64,000 nt of DNA from Drechslerella dactyloides (GCA_020064725.1 JAGTWJ010000006.1:2356001-2420000), one strand, 5' to 3'; shown: positions 1-12,000, numbered from the stretch's first letter. Program-made: numbers and translations. Notes: generated from the sequence alone by a model not told the origin.

Positions 1-1894
1 TGCCCTCTGCCATCGTACCCATGTCCTGGATGTGTCATAACACTAGTCAGCATATCCCGGAGAGAGGATGTAGGGGAAACGGATGAAGGAAACAGGCAAG
101 CTAACCTTGTACTTGCCGCTGACAGGCATCATGAACGGAGCCTTCACTTTCCTCTCGAGTCCCTGCATGTTATCCAAGAATTCGAGCAGCGACGGCCCAT
201 CGTACCACGAACACAGCTTCTTGTCCACCCGATTCTTCAAGCCTTGTCCTGTCAGTGCCGACACCGGCATCGTAAACACATCTATAGAGAGACTTCTAGT
301 CAGGTCTGTTTAAATTTCTTCAAAACGCGTCTAGAGTCACTTACCCGTCTTCGGGTTGTACCCTGTCGCTTTGAGGAACTGCAGCAGCTTGGTTGTGCAC
401 TCGTCAAACCGCTCCTTGCTCCATTCGACCGTCGGGTCATCCATCTTATTGACCACGACAACCAACTTGTTCACGCCCTGCGTCTTAGCGAGCACTGCGT
501 GCTCACGCGTCTGGCCGCCCTTCTCAAAGCCAGTCTCGTACTCTCCCTTCCGCGCCGAGATGACGAGAATTCCAACGTCCGCCTGACTGGCACCCCCAAT
601 CATGCTTGGCACAAAGGTCTTGTGGCCGGGCGCATCGAGGATGCTGTACTTGCGCTTTTCCGTCTCGAAGAAGGCGCGGCCGACTTCGACAGTCTTGCCC
701 TTGGCGCGCTCCTCCTTCGTCAAGTCGAGCGCCCAGGAGAGGTACCAGGACTCACGACCGGCGTCCTTGGCGTCCTTCTTGAATTTTTCCATCGTACGCT
801 CATCGACCATACCGGTGGCGTAGAGGATAGCACCTCCAAGTGAGGACTTGCCAGCATCGACGTGTCCGATAAAGATGACGTTCACATGTTCCTACAACAT
901 CCATATTTCAGCATTTCACTCCTCCAAATGGCGAAAGTCATGGTAGCCGCATAGCAGCCGTAAGCGCACTCACCTTTCCATACATACTGGCCAGGGTCTC
1001 CTCGTCGACGTCTGCCTCCTGCTCCTTCGCTACAGCATCGATCTCCCGCTTCTCAGGTCCCTTTGTTGGTGGCGCCGGCGACGTGTTGCCGCTCCCGCCG
1101 GCCTTCTTGCCAGTGCTCGCCGTCTTCTCTCCAGTGATCTTCTTCGCAGCGGTAGCTTTATTACCAGCCTCGGGGCCAGCCTTCTCCGCCGATGCGCCAG
1201 ATGCTGGCGCCGTTGTCTCCTTCTTCTCCGACGACGACGACGATGCAACAGGTGGGCCACCACCGATCTTCAGCACCTTTGGTGTGCCACTAGCCGTGGA
1301 TAGGCTCTTCACCACTGGCTTCGTATCTTCCTTTGGCGCCGGTGTCGCAGCCGGCGATGCCCTCTCAGGTTTCTTCTCTTCCTTCTTCGCTATCGCCGTC
1401 GGCTGGAAATTCTGCTGTCCTTGCTGCTGTTGCTGTGGCTGTCGTTGCTGCCCTTGTTGCTGATAGCCACCCTGAAATCCGGCTCCACCACCTTGATACC
1501 CTTGATATCCTCCACCTTGATTATAGCCACCTTGATACCCCTGGTACCCTCCTGGTCCACCGCCCTGGTAGTCCTGGTAGCCACTGTATCCCTGCTGCCC
1601 AAACCCGCCCTGGTAGCCTTGATATCCGCCGGCTTGGGCTTGGTTGTATCCGCCTTGGTAGCCGCTGCCACCGTACTGTTGCTGCGGGGCACCGCCCCAG
1701 GATTGGCCGGGGACGAACGACTGCGCACCGGGCTGGAAAGAGGGGGCGTTGAAGTTCGGTCTGAAGCTCGACTGCTGCTGTTGCTGGCGCGGCTGCTGCG
1801 GGGCGCCGCCTTGGAGGTTCAGGTTCTGCGTTTGGGCGGTAACTTCATCGGCCTCGTCCTCCCATGACGCCGGTGCATTTGCGTTATTCGACAT
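1..1894 (-). CDS. SUP35: Translation termination factor eRF3 / Sup35, 3' part beyond window edge
   Basis: GTPase that works with eRF1 to release the finished protein at stop codons in the cytoplasm. Exons on the minus strand read 1894-974, 891-345, 281-106 and 25-<1; introns are 82, 63 and 80 nt, with donors GTGAGT, GTAAGT and GTTAGC. The start ATG gives MSNN, followed by the SWEDEADE block usual at fungal eRF3 N-termini. Residues 30-165 are rich in Q, G and Y with repeated GYQGYQGG-like units (prion-like N domain). A charged Lys/Glu/Ser/Ala M-like region follows. The EF-Tu-type GTPase domain begins after the first intron with GHVDAGKSS (P-loop), then DAPGH (G3) and NKMD (G4). The last visible exon reads DMGTMAEG, matching the start of domain 2 in eRF3. 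The C-terminal domains lie outside the window. The in-frame ATG 30 nt upstream is less likely, because it would precede the conserved N-terminus. Identification is firm. Confidence 0.96.
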
Positions 1895-3134
1895 TTTGTT
1901 TCGCTTGAATGTACGTTGTAGCACGGTATACTATAGTAGTCGTAGCGTAGAGCCTGCGAGCGAGTGTCGTGTGGTGGGTCGGTGGGAATGTGGGGTTCTC
2001 CGATTTATAACGTAGTAGGTGGCCCCGGTGAATAAACCGCTCGTGTCCGCCGCTACGCGATCGGTCCGGCCCGTCGAAAAGAGACCGATGCGAAAAATAC
2101 GGGATCAATCGCCCGCAATCCGTGTATGCAAGCCCTTTAATCAAAAATACGGTTCGGAACCGTGTCAAAGTCGAGTAGATGTCTAGCTATCGAAATGCCT
2201 CGTTAGCCCCGAATCCTGTTGGTTGAGTATTGGCGGGGCACCAATTCACCCCTCCTCCCTCACCTTTGTATGCGCAATCCCACGGCTTTCAACCGTCGAT
2301 ACTAGATGCTGCACAAGTATTCTCGAGCTGCAGAAGCTGTCGTCGGAGGGGTCTTTATACCACTCTTTGGTAACACTCCGATGCCTGCCGAGGCTGTCAG
2401 TCGTCGTCGTCGTCGTCGTCGAGTGGTGCAGTATTCAGTGTGACAGCAGTTGAGTCAACGGGAGCAAGCCGCTGCAAAAACCAGCAATTGGCAAGTCTTG
2501 GCGTCCCAGAAAAAAATCTTCCGCGCAGCCGAACTCCGCACACGATCCCAGCTGCATCAACTTGTATCGATAAGGTGTTAAAGCTTACACGCACGCCATG
2601 ATATGAGCAAGCACAACTTTTATTTCATCTACCCCCTCCCCCACGCGTCATGAAAGTATATCACACGAAGTAGAAGGATCCGCTATACATGCAGCATCAA
2701 GGAAAGAACGGAATAAGCCAACGTAGCGGCGTCGCGGTCGATAGAGATGCCACCGCATGCCGCCACGCAACAAGCCAAAGAAGGGAAGAAGATGACGACG
2801 TAGTAAGCCAACGGCCAAGCCTCAAATCTGATGCCTCAGCTAGAACACCAGCCACCAAGAAGCTTGATGCCGCAGATATGCATCTCCGTCGCACCCTCCA
2901 TAGAATAAATCGGTAAAACACTAGAAGAACACATCCAAGCCGTTGAAAACAATCCAGTGCACTTGTCGTAAAACGGTCGTTTCACCTCCCTCATAAACAT
3001 GCGCACATGCGAGCGTGTGATTAAAGTAAAAGAAAACGAAAGGAACGGGAAAATATGTGCGAAACAACGTGCCGCCGCGCATATTCACCATACCACCCAC
3101 CCTTCACAAACACGCACAAGGGGAAGTGCAAAGC
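1895..3134. other. Intergenic: SUP35 promoter side and vigilin 3' end
   Basis: No supportable gene. It holds the presumed SUP35 leader and promoter (minus strand, from 1895 upward) and the vigilin 3' untranslated region. The only obvious structure is a (TCG)7 microsatellite at 2401-2421. Short open frames on both strands show no family resemblance. Confidence 0.6.
2401..2421. repeat. (TCG)7 microsatellite
   Basis: Seven perfect TCG units in the intergenic DNA between SUP35 and vigilin, about 500 nt upstream of the SUP35 start codon. Confidence 0.9.
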
Positions 3135-3233
3135 CTACCAGTCCTTGGCTTGGTCCTCAAGTTTAGCCTGGAGCCTGCTCTGTTCCTCCTGCGCGGCCTG
3201 TAACAACTCGACCGAATCTTCGACCTCGGACGC
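3135..3233 (-). other. In-frame coding-like extension after the vigilin stop codon
   Basis: The frame directly after the vigilin TAG (3236-3234) stays open for 32 codons to a second TAG at 3137-3135. The predicted peptide begins ASEVEDSVELLQAAQ and ends KLEDQAKDW. It is hydrophilic, with leucines in heptad-like spacing, like a short coiled coil. About two thirds of its third codon positions are G or C, as in the vigilin exons. It could be reached by stop readthrough. It could also be reached by removing a 60-nt stretch (3293-3234) that starts GTGCAG and ends CTAG; that is a weak intron with no clear branch site. Chance openness is not excluded. Confidence 0.4.
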
Positions 3234-6200
3234 CTAGTCCAAGCTCGACTGGCCGCTTCGTCTCCCACCGCCGTTGCTCCTACCACCCTGCACCAACCCG
3301 AGAATGATCTCCTTCGCGGATTCAACACCGTCCTTGCTACCCTTGATGACGATAGCTTCATCACTCTGTTCCTTGGGGATGGTGATCTTGCACCCAGTCT
3401 CCTTTCTGATCGAGTTGACCTGACTGCCACCGGGCCCAACAACGTACCGGTACTTGCTAGGGTCCGGTAGGAATAGATATCCAGTTGTCGTCTTGTCGGA
3501 TTCACCCTCGATCAGCTGCTGCAGCTCTGCGACCGCCTTGGCAGTCTCCTCTGTGCTACCGCGCAGAATCCAGGTAACTTCCTTGCCAGTGGCGTCCGCA
3601 GCAGTGTCAGCGTGGTCCACGACCTCCCAGCTGTAGTTCGCAGCGCTGCTTTCCGGATCGTCAGTGATCAAGGGCAGCGACCCGCTGGCATCTGCACGCT
3701 TCCGGCCCTGCTGACCCTTGGGCTTCGGCGGTTGCTCGCCGTGGAAGCCAAGGTCAACATTGTACTTGTTGCGGAATTGCCTGGCAAGCGTGCCGTTGTC
3801 CGCCAGCGAATGGTGAAGGTAGACCGGAACTGGGACTTTCGTGACTTCTTGGTCCTTCGTAAGCTTGAGAATATGTTCCTTCGCCTTCTCCACGGCCGCC
3901 TCGGTACCAGACAACTTCACGCCAGTGGGCGCGGGCGTCTCCTCGCCGCCCTGTCGTTGGCGTGGAATGTCGAGCGAGACGCTGAACATCCGTTCAATTT
4001 CCTTGCGAACACTACCTTCGCGGCCGATTAACTTCCTGTGTTTCTCGGCGGGGATGTCCACGACAATTGTGACTTTGTTCTTTTCGACTTCAACGATAGC
4101 CTCGAGCTGCTCGATGATCTTGTCGACCACCGCCGCGTTGCCCTCGACCTTGATGTTGTTGTCCGAGGCGTCTTGGTGGGGGAAGCGGACCATCCGTGCT
4201 TGTAAACTCCTGTCGGTTGGCCCACCGGCCTTAGCCACGATCGCATTGAGAATTTGACCTATATGAGTAACCATTGATTAGCCACCCGCAGCCCGAAATA
4301 TATAGATTAACGCCGGAATTTAGGTAGAGTTGCACTTACCCCCTGGTCCAATCAACGCCCGGTGGAATTTCTTATCCACGTTGAGCATCCGGACAACCTG
4401 GGACTCAACCTCCTTGCTGTTCGCCTGAATCGCGGCCTTAGCCTTGGCAACCTGGTCCTTCGTACCCCGAATCTTGACCTCCACCATCTCCGCGTCGGTT
4501 GAACCATGCGGCGGCAAGTCAATTTTAGCCCCGGTGTCATCGCGAATCTGATTGATCACCTTTCCGCCGGCACCGATGATGTACGGGAGCACCTTAGCCG
4601 GGACCGTCAGGGACGCGGAATGCCCATGCTCCTGCTCATATTTGATGAGCTCCGTAATCTCGTCTTTCGCCTCCTTGACGCCCTTGCTCGGTCCTCTGAG
4701 CACTATTTCGTTTGGTGCCTGAGACCGTTGCGACGGCCCACCAGCATCGCTCGCCATATCGCTAGCGGGTTCATCACGGCCGGTCTTGGGGAACTGAATC
4801 CGAACGGAGTACTTGTCCTCCAAGCGCTTGACGAATTTTCCGCCCTGACCAATAATCGTGCGATGATACTCAGGCGCAACATTGATACTGGTGGTTGTCT
4901 CATCCTCGAGCTTGCGGCCCAGTCGTTGAATGCGGACCTTTGCCTCCTCGACGTTTGCTTTGATGCCCTTGATCGTAACCGTGTCCTTCTCCAGATCGAT
5001 CTGAACACCTAGCTCGTCGCGGTACTTGCTAATATTACTTCCGCCCTTGCCGACCAGGTTCTTCTGGAACTTCTGTGGGAAGTCGAATGTGACGGTGTAC
5101 GAGTTAAGCACCTCGTTGTGTTTCGTATCCTCCACAAATGCAATAATCTTAGCCGCGACGCGTTCGACTTCCGCAGACGGGCCGCGGATCGTGATCGAGT
5201 CGTCGGCCGCGGCGGCTTGAGCGGGTGTCAGAGGCGGTTGGCCTGGCTTGAGCTTGGGGGCGCCAACAATCACTTTGACCGTGGCATCGGACCCGCCGGT
5301 GAAGGCGTTCAACGTGGTGCCCTTGGGTCCAACGATCCTTGCGTGATACCTGATGCACCACCCCTGCGTTAGTCTACGTCAAATATCGTAAAGTCAAGGA
5401 CACGGTGGGTGCACTCACTTGGCAGGGATATTCAAAACCTTCGTCTTGAGGTCAGCTTGCTCACTGGCAGCTTTTTGCAATAGCTCCGTGACAGTCTGCA
5501 GCGCTGCAGCAGCCAACGCAGCATCAGCCATAGACTGGGTCCCGCTCGGGCCTTCATAAACCAACACGACCTGAGAATCCTGGTCATCTTCGTCCGCAAA
5601 AAGAATCTCAACACCGTGATCGTCTTTAATCTTCTGCAGGTTACGGCCCTTAGCGCCAATGATGTGGCGGTGCAGCAGTGGCTCGATATCTGTATATCCA
5701 ACGCGAGACGGAGGATGGGCATTGACGATGTTGATAACACTCGACTTGGCCTTCTTCACGTTTTCCTGCTCCTTGCCGACAATTTCAAAGATGACACCCG
5801 TGGACGGGTCGTAGAGGACATCCGTCTTGGGCAGAGAGATCTGAACGTCGCATTCACTCTCGATGCGTTGGATTTCCTTGATCTTGCGGAAATAACGGGC
5901 GAGGTCACGGGCGTGCTGGCGCTGCAAAGCCTGTTCATTGGCGAAGGCGGTCGCGTGGGCGCGCGAGATGTCAAGTGTTTCCAATGACATACTGTTGGCC
6001 TTGTTCATAACTGTCGTAACGCCATTGCCAATCTGGTGGCGTGGGCCGATGACGAGGACCGAGTTGGTCTGGATATGCGCGGGCGGGAGGACGACGCTGC
6101 ATCCGGACTCAAGGAGGATTTCGCCGATGGCCTTGCCACGATCACCGATGAGGAAGCGGTGCTGTGGCTTGGGGATGTTGATGGAGATGGACTGGAACTC

Positions 6201-7846
6201 GTCACGGAGTTGCGCAGCGTGCTTTTCGAGTTTGGCGCGGGCTTCATGGACGGCGTTCTTCTCGCCAGAGAGCATGATGGGGACTGGCGGCTCGGAGAAC
6301 TCCTTGGACGTCTCAGAGGTGTGATACATTGGGATGCGGATCTTGAGGTCCTTGCCCTCCTCCATCTCGGTGACGTGTGCATTGTGCGGGCCGGCGAGGA
6401 AGGGGAAGAACTGGCCGGGGAACTGTGCAAAGGGAAGTTTGATGTTTACGTGAGAAGTCTAGATGAAGCATAGCAAGTTAGCATTGAGCCTCGCTCGTAC
6501 CGCACGATGAAGGGCAGCGAGATGGTTACCTTTTGGCCGACAATCTGATTGATTTCCTGCTTGGCCAGCAAGATGCCATCGTGGTCGCCCTCGAGGGTGA
6601 TCTCCACCATGGGCTCCTCCTCGGCGAACGGGTCGTCGACAGCCTCGGTCTCCTCGACTTGCGGGATCTGAACGCGACATCCTGTCCGCTGCGTGATGCC
6701 CTGGATGGTGGCGCCCTTGAGGCCGATGATGTGCTTTCTGGTGCTGACCGGGATCGACATCTTCGACTGGGTCTGTTGTTGAGGCGAACGTCAGCCTGTG
6801 TCTCCATATCCAATGCAAACGTATACGTTTCTCCAGCTCCAGCTGGAGCTACAGCGCAGCATCACGACGCTCCTGAGACAGACATGGTCCCCCTTGGCGA
6901 ATGAACGGGAACACGCAGCTCCGCGTCAGCAGGTGCAGGTATATGTGCAAGCACCCGCCCCCAGCTTTCATCAGTTCCAACTTCCCCAACTTCCCCTCCC
7001 TCCGTCAACCTTCCTACACTCACTAGATCTATAGACATCCACCACACAGCTCCCACCAAGAATCAAATTCAAAGGAAACAACCAAATCATTGGCATCAAA
7101 CTTACCTTCCGGCAAACTTCACGTCTCAGAAGGGCCTTAGCCCTCTGCACTGCGTCCGCTTTCCCCTTCGTAATGAGTGTGAGCATTCCAGTCGATGAAC
7201 TGGACGCCTGGATCCGCGTTCCTGTTTCCTTCATGATGCTACGCAGAGCGTCCGCTAATGGCTTCTTCAATTGATCGCGTGGGATCTGATCTGCCTTGTC
7301 GATATTCATCGTCTCCGTCACCTCCTGCGACATCAGCGGCAGCGTGGTCTTCGGCACCTGCTGGGCAGCCGGGACGCTGCTGCTACCGACGATGGAGGCT
7401 CCGCTGGCCCCCCCATTCTTCGCACCCCAAGTCGGCGGAGCAGCAGGGCCGGTGCCCTTGCCTTTGCCCTTACCGGGTCCCGGGGCGCCAAGTTCAGGGA
7501 AGAGTTCAGCGGAATGGATGTCGAAAACGGGCTTTTTCGCAGCTGCAGTCGGAGCAGGGGAAGGCGAAGTCAGAGGGCCATCGATGACGGGAGTCGCCTG
7601 GCCGGTTGCAATGCCGGAGCGGGAGCCAGGGTGCAGGAGGTCTTCTTCATCAACGACATCTTCGACGGTAGCGGCGTGCGCGTTGTGGAGTCTCTGCATT
7701 CTGGCAGCAGCAGACTCCGGTGGGCCATCGGTAGCGGCAGCAGAGGAACCGGAGCCTGAAGCCTCAACGACAGGCGGGTCGACCGCAACTTCGGGAACCG
7801 TGCCATTGGCGCCCCCGTCGCTGCCGTGGGTTGCTTCGGAAGCCAT
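3234..7846 (-). CDS. SCP160: Vigilin / Scp160-type multi-KH RNA-binding protein
   Basis: Polyribosome- and ER-associated RNA-binding protein of the vigilin family. Exons read 7846-7106, 6772-6530, 6458-5419, 5349-4340 and 4258-3234, summing to 1352 residues (human vigilin about 1268, yeast Scp160 about 1222). I count fourteen KH units. Ten keep a GxxG loop, in order GLKG, GDRG, GAKG, GPKG, GKGG, GQGG, GAGG, GPGG, GREG and GPGG. Units 1, 3, 5 and 13 are degenerate, as is common in this family. The first 140 residues are acidic and low-complexity. Intron 1 is unusually long (333 nt); the others are 68-81 nt. The last intron splits the GPGG loop of KH11. The start MASEATHG is the first ATG of a sensible N-terminus; an upstream in-frame ATG (7933) would add 29 residues with no family resemblance. 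See the separate entry for the open frame after the stop. Confidence 0.95.
6773..7105 (-). other. Long first intron of vigilin (333 nt)
   Basis: The donor GTAAGT follows codon 247 and the acceptor ACAG precedes ACCCAGTCG; an acceptor 6 nt further in is also possible. It is four to five times longer than the gene's other introns. A perfect 16-bp palindrome, AGCTCCAGCTGGAGCT, lies at 6835-6850. No coding exon is evident inside it. Confidence 0.7.
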
Positions 7847-9016
7847 GGCTGCAATGTTGAAATGGGGTGGTGTTATCGAAATTGTTCGATGAGAGCTATA
7901 CCGTGGAGTGGCAGACCAAAGGGGCACAGGCACTTCAAGGTGGCGAGGGCTATCGAGTGTTCTGCGACAGCTTGGCTGATTGGGTCGGACTAACTAACTA
8001 GCTGGAGTTGCAAACGGGCGTGGTTCAAGCAGCGTGAGATCTCGAGAGATCTATCAAGCAGCCGATTGGTCGCGAGAGAAAGAGAGGAGAAGAGTGTGAT
8101 GGGTGGTGAAGGAAGGATAAGGAGGAAAAAGACGGTTCACAATGATGTCGACGATGTGGTGGTGGTGCCGGCCGTGTGGTGTGGGCGTGGGCCGAGCCTC
8201 GTATTAACTCAATGTCTGTCCTTTTCGCCAGGCAGCTGCCCCTGCGGCCAAGCTTAGCCGGCGAGCGGCAGCTACACACGAGTACTTTGGGATAGATTGG
8301 TTAACGCCAAATCCGGGGACTCTAGCTTCGTCCCAGCTGCTGCACACGGTCGAAAAGCAGCTAAGCAATGAAAGTCAGGTTTTTCTGTCGAGAGGCTGAG
8401 GGTGCGGGAGTACGCTGTGTGTCGAGGTACCTGCAGGTATCGTGGTGTGTAACGAGGTACGAAGACGGCGCCCACCAGACGCGTACGTACACCGGGTATT
8501 TAACAGGCTGAGAACCCACGTCCTATCAGCAGACCCGCGCGGGGATATAATATATTACTAGAGTAAATAGTATACAAAGGTCATCGATAGACGTGTCGAT
8601 GCGCGGCAATACGCGCACACGATCTTCCATTCATTCATTATCACTTCAGCGTCGAAGTATTTCTGCCCAGCCTGTAATATATGCATGGGTAATATATAAG
8701 AGTAGCACGTATAACTCCCCATTCTAACCATGCAATTCAATGAAAAGGAGATCGATACCCATGCAAGCCATTGAGCTCCCCAGTAGAGAGCTACAGCTCC
8801 AGCTAGCTGGAAGCGTCACTAGTAGCGGTCAAGAAACGGCAGCTATGCCGAGAAAAAACGAAAAAAAAAAAGTCGAAGTGAAATGGATATAATACCTGCA
8901 ACTGCAACTGCAACATGGTCATCTGCATCGCGAAAATAAAAAAATTAACAGCGAATAAAAAGAAAAAGAAAAGAGCATTAATGAGTGCACGCAGCCAAAG
9001 CTCTCTAGTACTATAG
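7847..9016. other. Intergenic: vigilin promoter/leader and Zds 3' region
   Basis: The part next to vigilin is its presumed leader and promoter. The part next to Zds is AT-rich with A-runs, consistent with its 3' untranslated region. No gene, tRNA or large repeat is visible. Confidence 0.6.
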
Positions 9017-12000
9017 TTACCACATATCGTCGCTGTAGTCGCGGTCCCGATCATCATTCATGCCACCGGACTGCTGGTGGTGATACCGCGTCCCCATTAC
9101 CATCCCGCCGGCCCCGCCATCATACCCTCCACCTTCCCCTCCGCCTCCATCCCCTTCGTACACCTCACTCCCGTCATAGTACTCGTAGTCCTTATCCCCG
9201 TACCCTCCCCCGACGCCGTTACCGTGCGCGTGGTGGTGGCCCTCCCGCCCATTTCCACCACCTTGTTGGTGATAGTATTCTTGGTCGTCCTGGTACTCCT
9301 CGTACCCGCCACCGTCATAGTCTTGCTGCTGGTGCGGGTGGTGCTGGTATCCGCCGTTGCTACCATCCCCTCCGTCCTGCAAGTGACCTCGAGACACGTA
9401 CCCTTGTTGTTGGGGATCGTATCCACGGTCGTCCCGGCCGTCGTCATCAAAGTCGTACTCTTCCTCGTCCGATTCCATCTGCTGTCCCTCATCGCCCTGA
9501 ACGCGTACAGCCACATTAGCAACTCCTCCCATCTCATGTCTAACAAACTGCCCCTCGGAAAGTAAGATTGTAGAACTCACATTGACTGCACCACCATGCT
9601 GCTGTTGTTGATGGTACTGCTCATGCGCCTGCTGTTGTTGATACTGCTGTTGCTGCTGTTGGCTAGCCTGCTGCTGCGCCTGCTGACCGCCCTGCCCAGC
9701 CTGCGGCCCGTTGGGCTGCATCTGCTGCACCTTGGCCAGATAGGCATACATAAAGTTGCTCAACAGCACCTGTTGCAACAGCGGCCGTCGCGGATTCGCC
9801 AGCTTCAGATGCGACAGTCGATAGATCGCGCGTTCGATATGGATCGGAAACCTCGTATAGTAGTACGTCTGCACCGGCGGGGACTTGCTGCGATGGTTCT
9901 GCGGGACTGTTAGACTCGATGACGCCGGCTTCGATTTTGCTTTGGCCTCCTCTTGCTTCTTCTTCGATCCGCCAAAGATGGACGAAAAGATACCGGACTC
10001 CTTCTTGTCCTTGTCCTTCTCCTTCTCCGCGCTTCCGCCTTTCTTGCTGCTCTTGTCCTTCTCCTTGTCTTTGTCTCGGTCCTTCTCGCGGTCAATGGAC
10101 TCCATGGACGGGCGAAAGTTGGAATCGATGCTCTCCCGTTTCTTCAGCCCTTCAATGGACTTTGGTATCAGGTCCAGCCTCGCGTGTTCCCGGTCACCGC
10201 CCGCTCGCTCCCTCTCTCGCTCTCGCTCTCTCTCGCGTTTGATCTCCCGCTTTCGTTCCTTCTCTTCCTCCTTGTCGCGATCCTTCTCTATCGAGCGAGC
10301 TTTCCGGACCTTCTTGCCACCAGACTCCCGGTCCCGCTCCTTGCCCTTGTCTTTTTCCTTATCATCACTTCCTAGCGATAGCCATCCCCAACTAGCTTTA
10401 CGGCCGACCTCTTTCGTCGGCGCGCTCGACTGTGCGGTATGATTCGATGCGTCCTTCCGCTTGCCATCTGTCGGCGGCACTGGCAGGGAAGCTGTCGGCG
10501 GCTCCTTACTCGGCTCGTAGCTGCTGGTACCCGGCGAACCTCTCTTTAATGGTGGCCGCTTCGCTTTCGGGGCAGCTGGCTCGGCAGTTACTGTCGTATG
10601 GACGGATGGTGGGGGTATAGGTGCTGGGGGCGATGGCGAAGGCGACGGGGTTGTAGATTGGCCATTGGGCGCCGCAACCTTGGCTTCCCTTCCGCGCGGC
10701 GACAGTTCCTTCCGCTCGATCGTGGGTGGCGATTTTTGCTGTGGTGCTGGCGCCGGGGGAGGCTCCCTCGCCGGTGGTTCTCTCATCGGTGGCGAAGTCT
10801 CCGGATCCGACTTTGACCGTATCATCCGCTCCGAAGTAGTCAGCTCTGGCGGCGACGTCGGTCTCTTCGACAGGCCCGGAGGGGTGCTGATCAGTCGTTT
10901 CGCGCCGTCGCCGTAGACGGGCACCGCTCGGTCTCTACCCTTTGAGGACGGCCGTCCATCGTTGTTTTCCTGCCAGCCGGGCCCTTCATCCTCCGAAGAT
11001 ATGGATATCGACGGGATCGTCGACGGGATCGGCTCCGTTCTGACACGCGACAGCTTAAATTCCGGTTCCTCGCCACCTTTACCTTCTTCCGCTGCTGCTA
11101 GTCTAGCACGTCGGATAGACGGGGCAACACGTTCTCCCTTACGAATACTACCTCTCCTCAAGGCAGTCCTCGTGGATCTGCGCAGAGCCCCACCAGGTGG
11201 CGGTACCGGAAACATTGGTTGATCGTCCTCGAGTTGGCTCGGTTCTCCTGTTCTCACATTAGCATCCTGTCTCTAACCTATCATCAAGTATTCTGCTTGC
11301 ACCCACCCATCAACGCCTTTTCCGTCTTGTTCAGACTCAGCTGGCGCATCAGATCGGCCGGATCTTCATTGTGGCCGAGCACCTCACCGAGCTCCGATAC
11401 CGTTAGGACGGGTTCGCCGTCCGAGTCTGACCGTGCCCGTCGTAGCTTGTCCGCGCCGTCTTCGTACCCGTCCGCTGCCTTGCCTTCCGTATCGATCTGG
11501 CGTGACAGCATCGACTTTTTCCTCCGCAAGCTCGGTGTAGCTTGTAACGACCCGTCAGCGGACAGATTCCCCCCTTCATGCTCGCGGATCTGCTCCACCC
11601 GAGACTCAACGAAATTCTTGAACGCCTTAGGTGCAAGTTCCGGATGCAGTCTTGCGGGGACCCAGAATAACCTCGCGGCATCGTCATCGTTTCCCCTTTG
11701 CTTCGGCGCGACGGATGGAAAGAAATTGTTGAAACTCGGCAGGTCGGGGTCATTAGGAACGGTAGTGACATCCATGGATAGCCGTCGCAGAGCCTGCAGG
11801 TTCTCTAGCTCCTGCTGCACAGCGTCCGGATTCGATTCATAGTCGAGATTGTTCAATGGGAATGCCTGGGTCGCGCCAGGAGATCCAGGCACTCGCAATG
11901 TCGGTGAACCGCTGATGGGTGATGTTGGAGTTGGGTTGTCCATGGGAGGGGGTGGCGGTGGTGTTCTGGGAGGATGGCTCGGAGCTTTGCGAGTCTTGGT

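Noticed and set aside
244..843. 199-residue plus-strand open frame opposite SUP35
   Set aside because: It is the antisense shadow of the conserved GTPase exon and has no family features of its own.
3234..3293. A 60-nt intron that would remove the vigilin stop, as the primary gene model
   Set aside because: Donor GTGCAG is weak and no branch site is present, so the stop at 3234-3236 is kept as the main C-terminus and the extension is given as a hypothesis.
6920..6980. Possible box C/D snoRNA in vigilin intron 1 (minus strand TGATGA and CTGA about 45 nt apart)
   Set aside because: The C box lacks the purine start, no terminal stem is visible, and such short motifs occur by chance.
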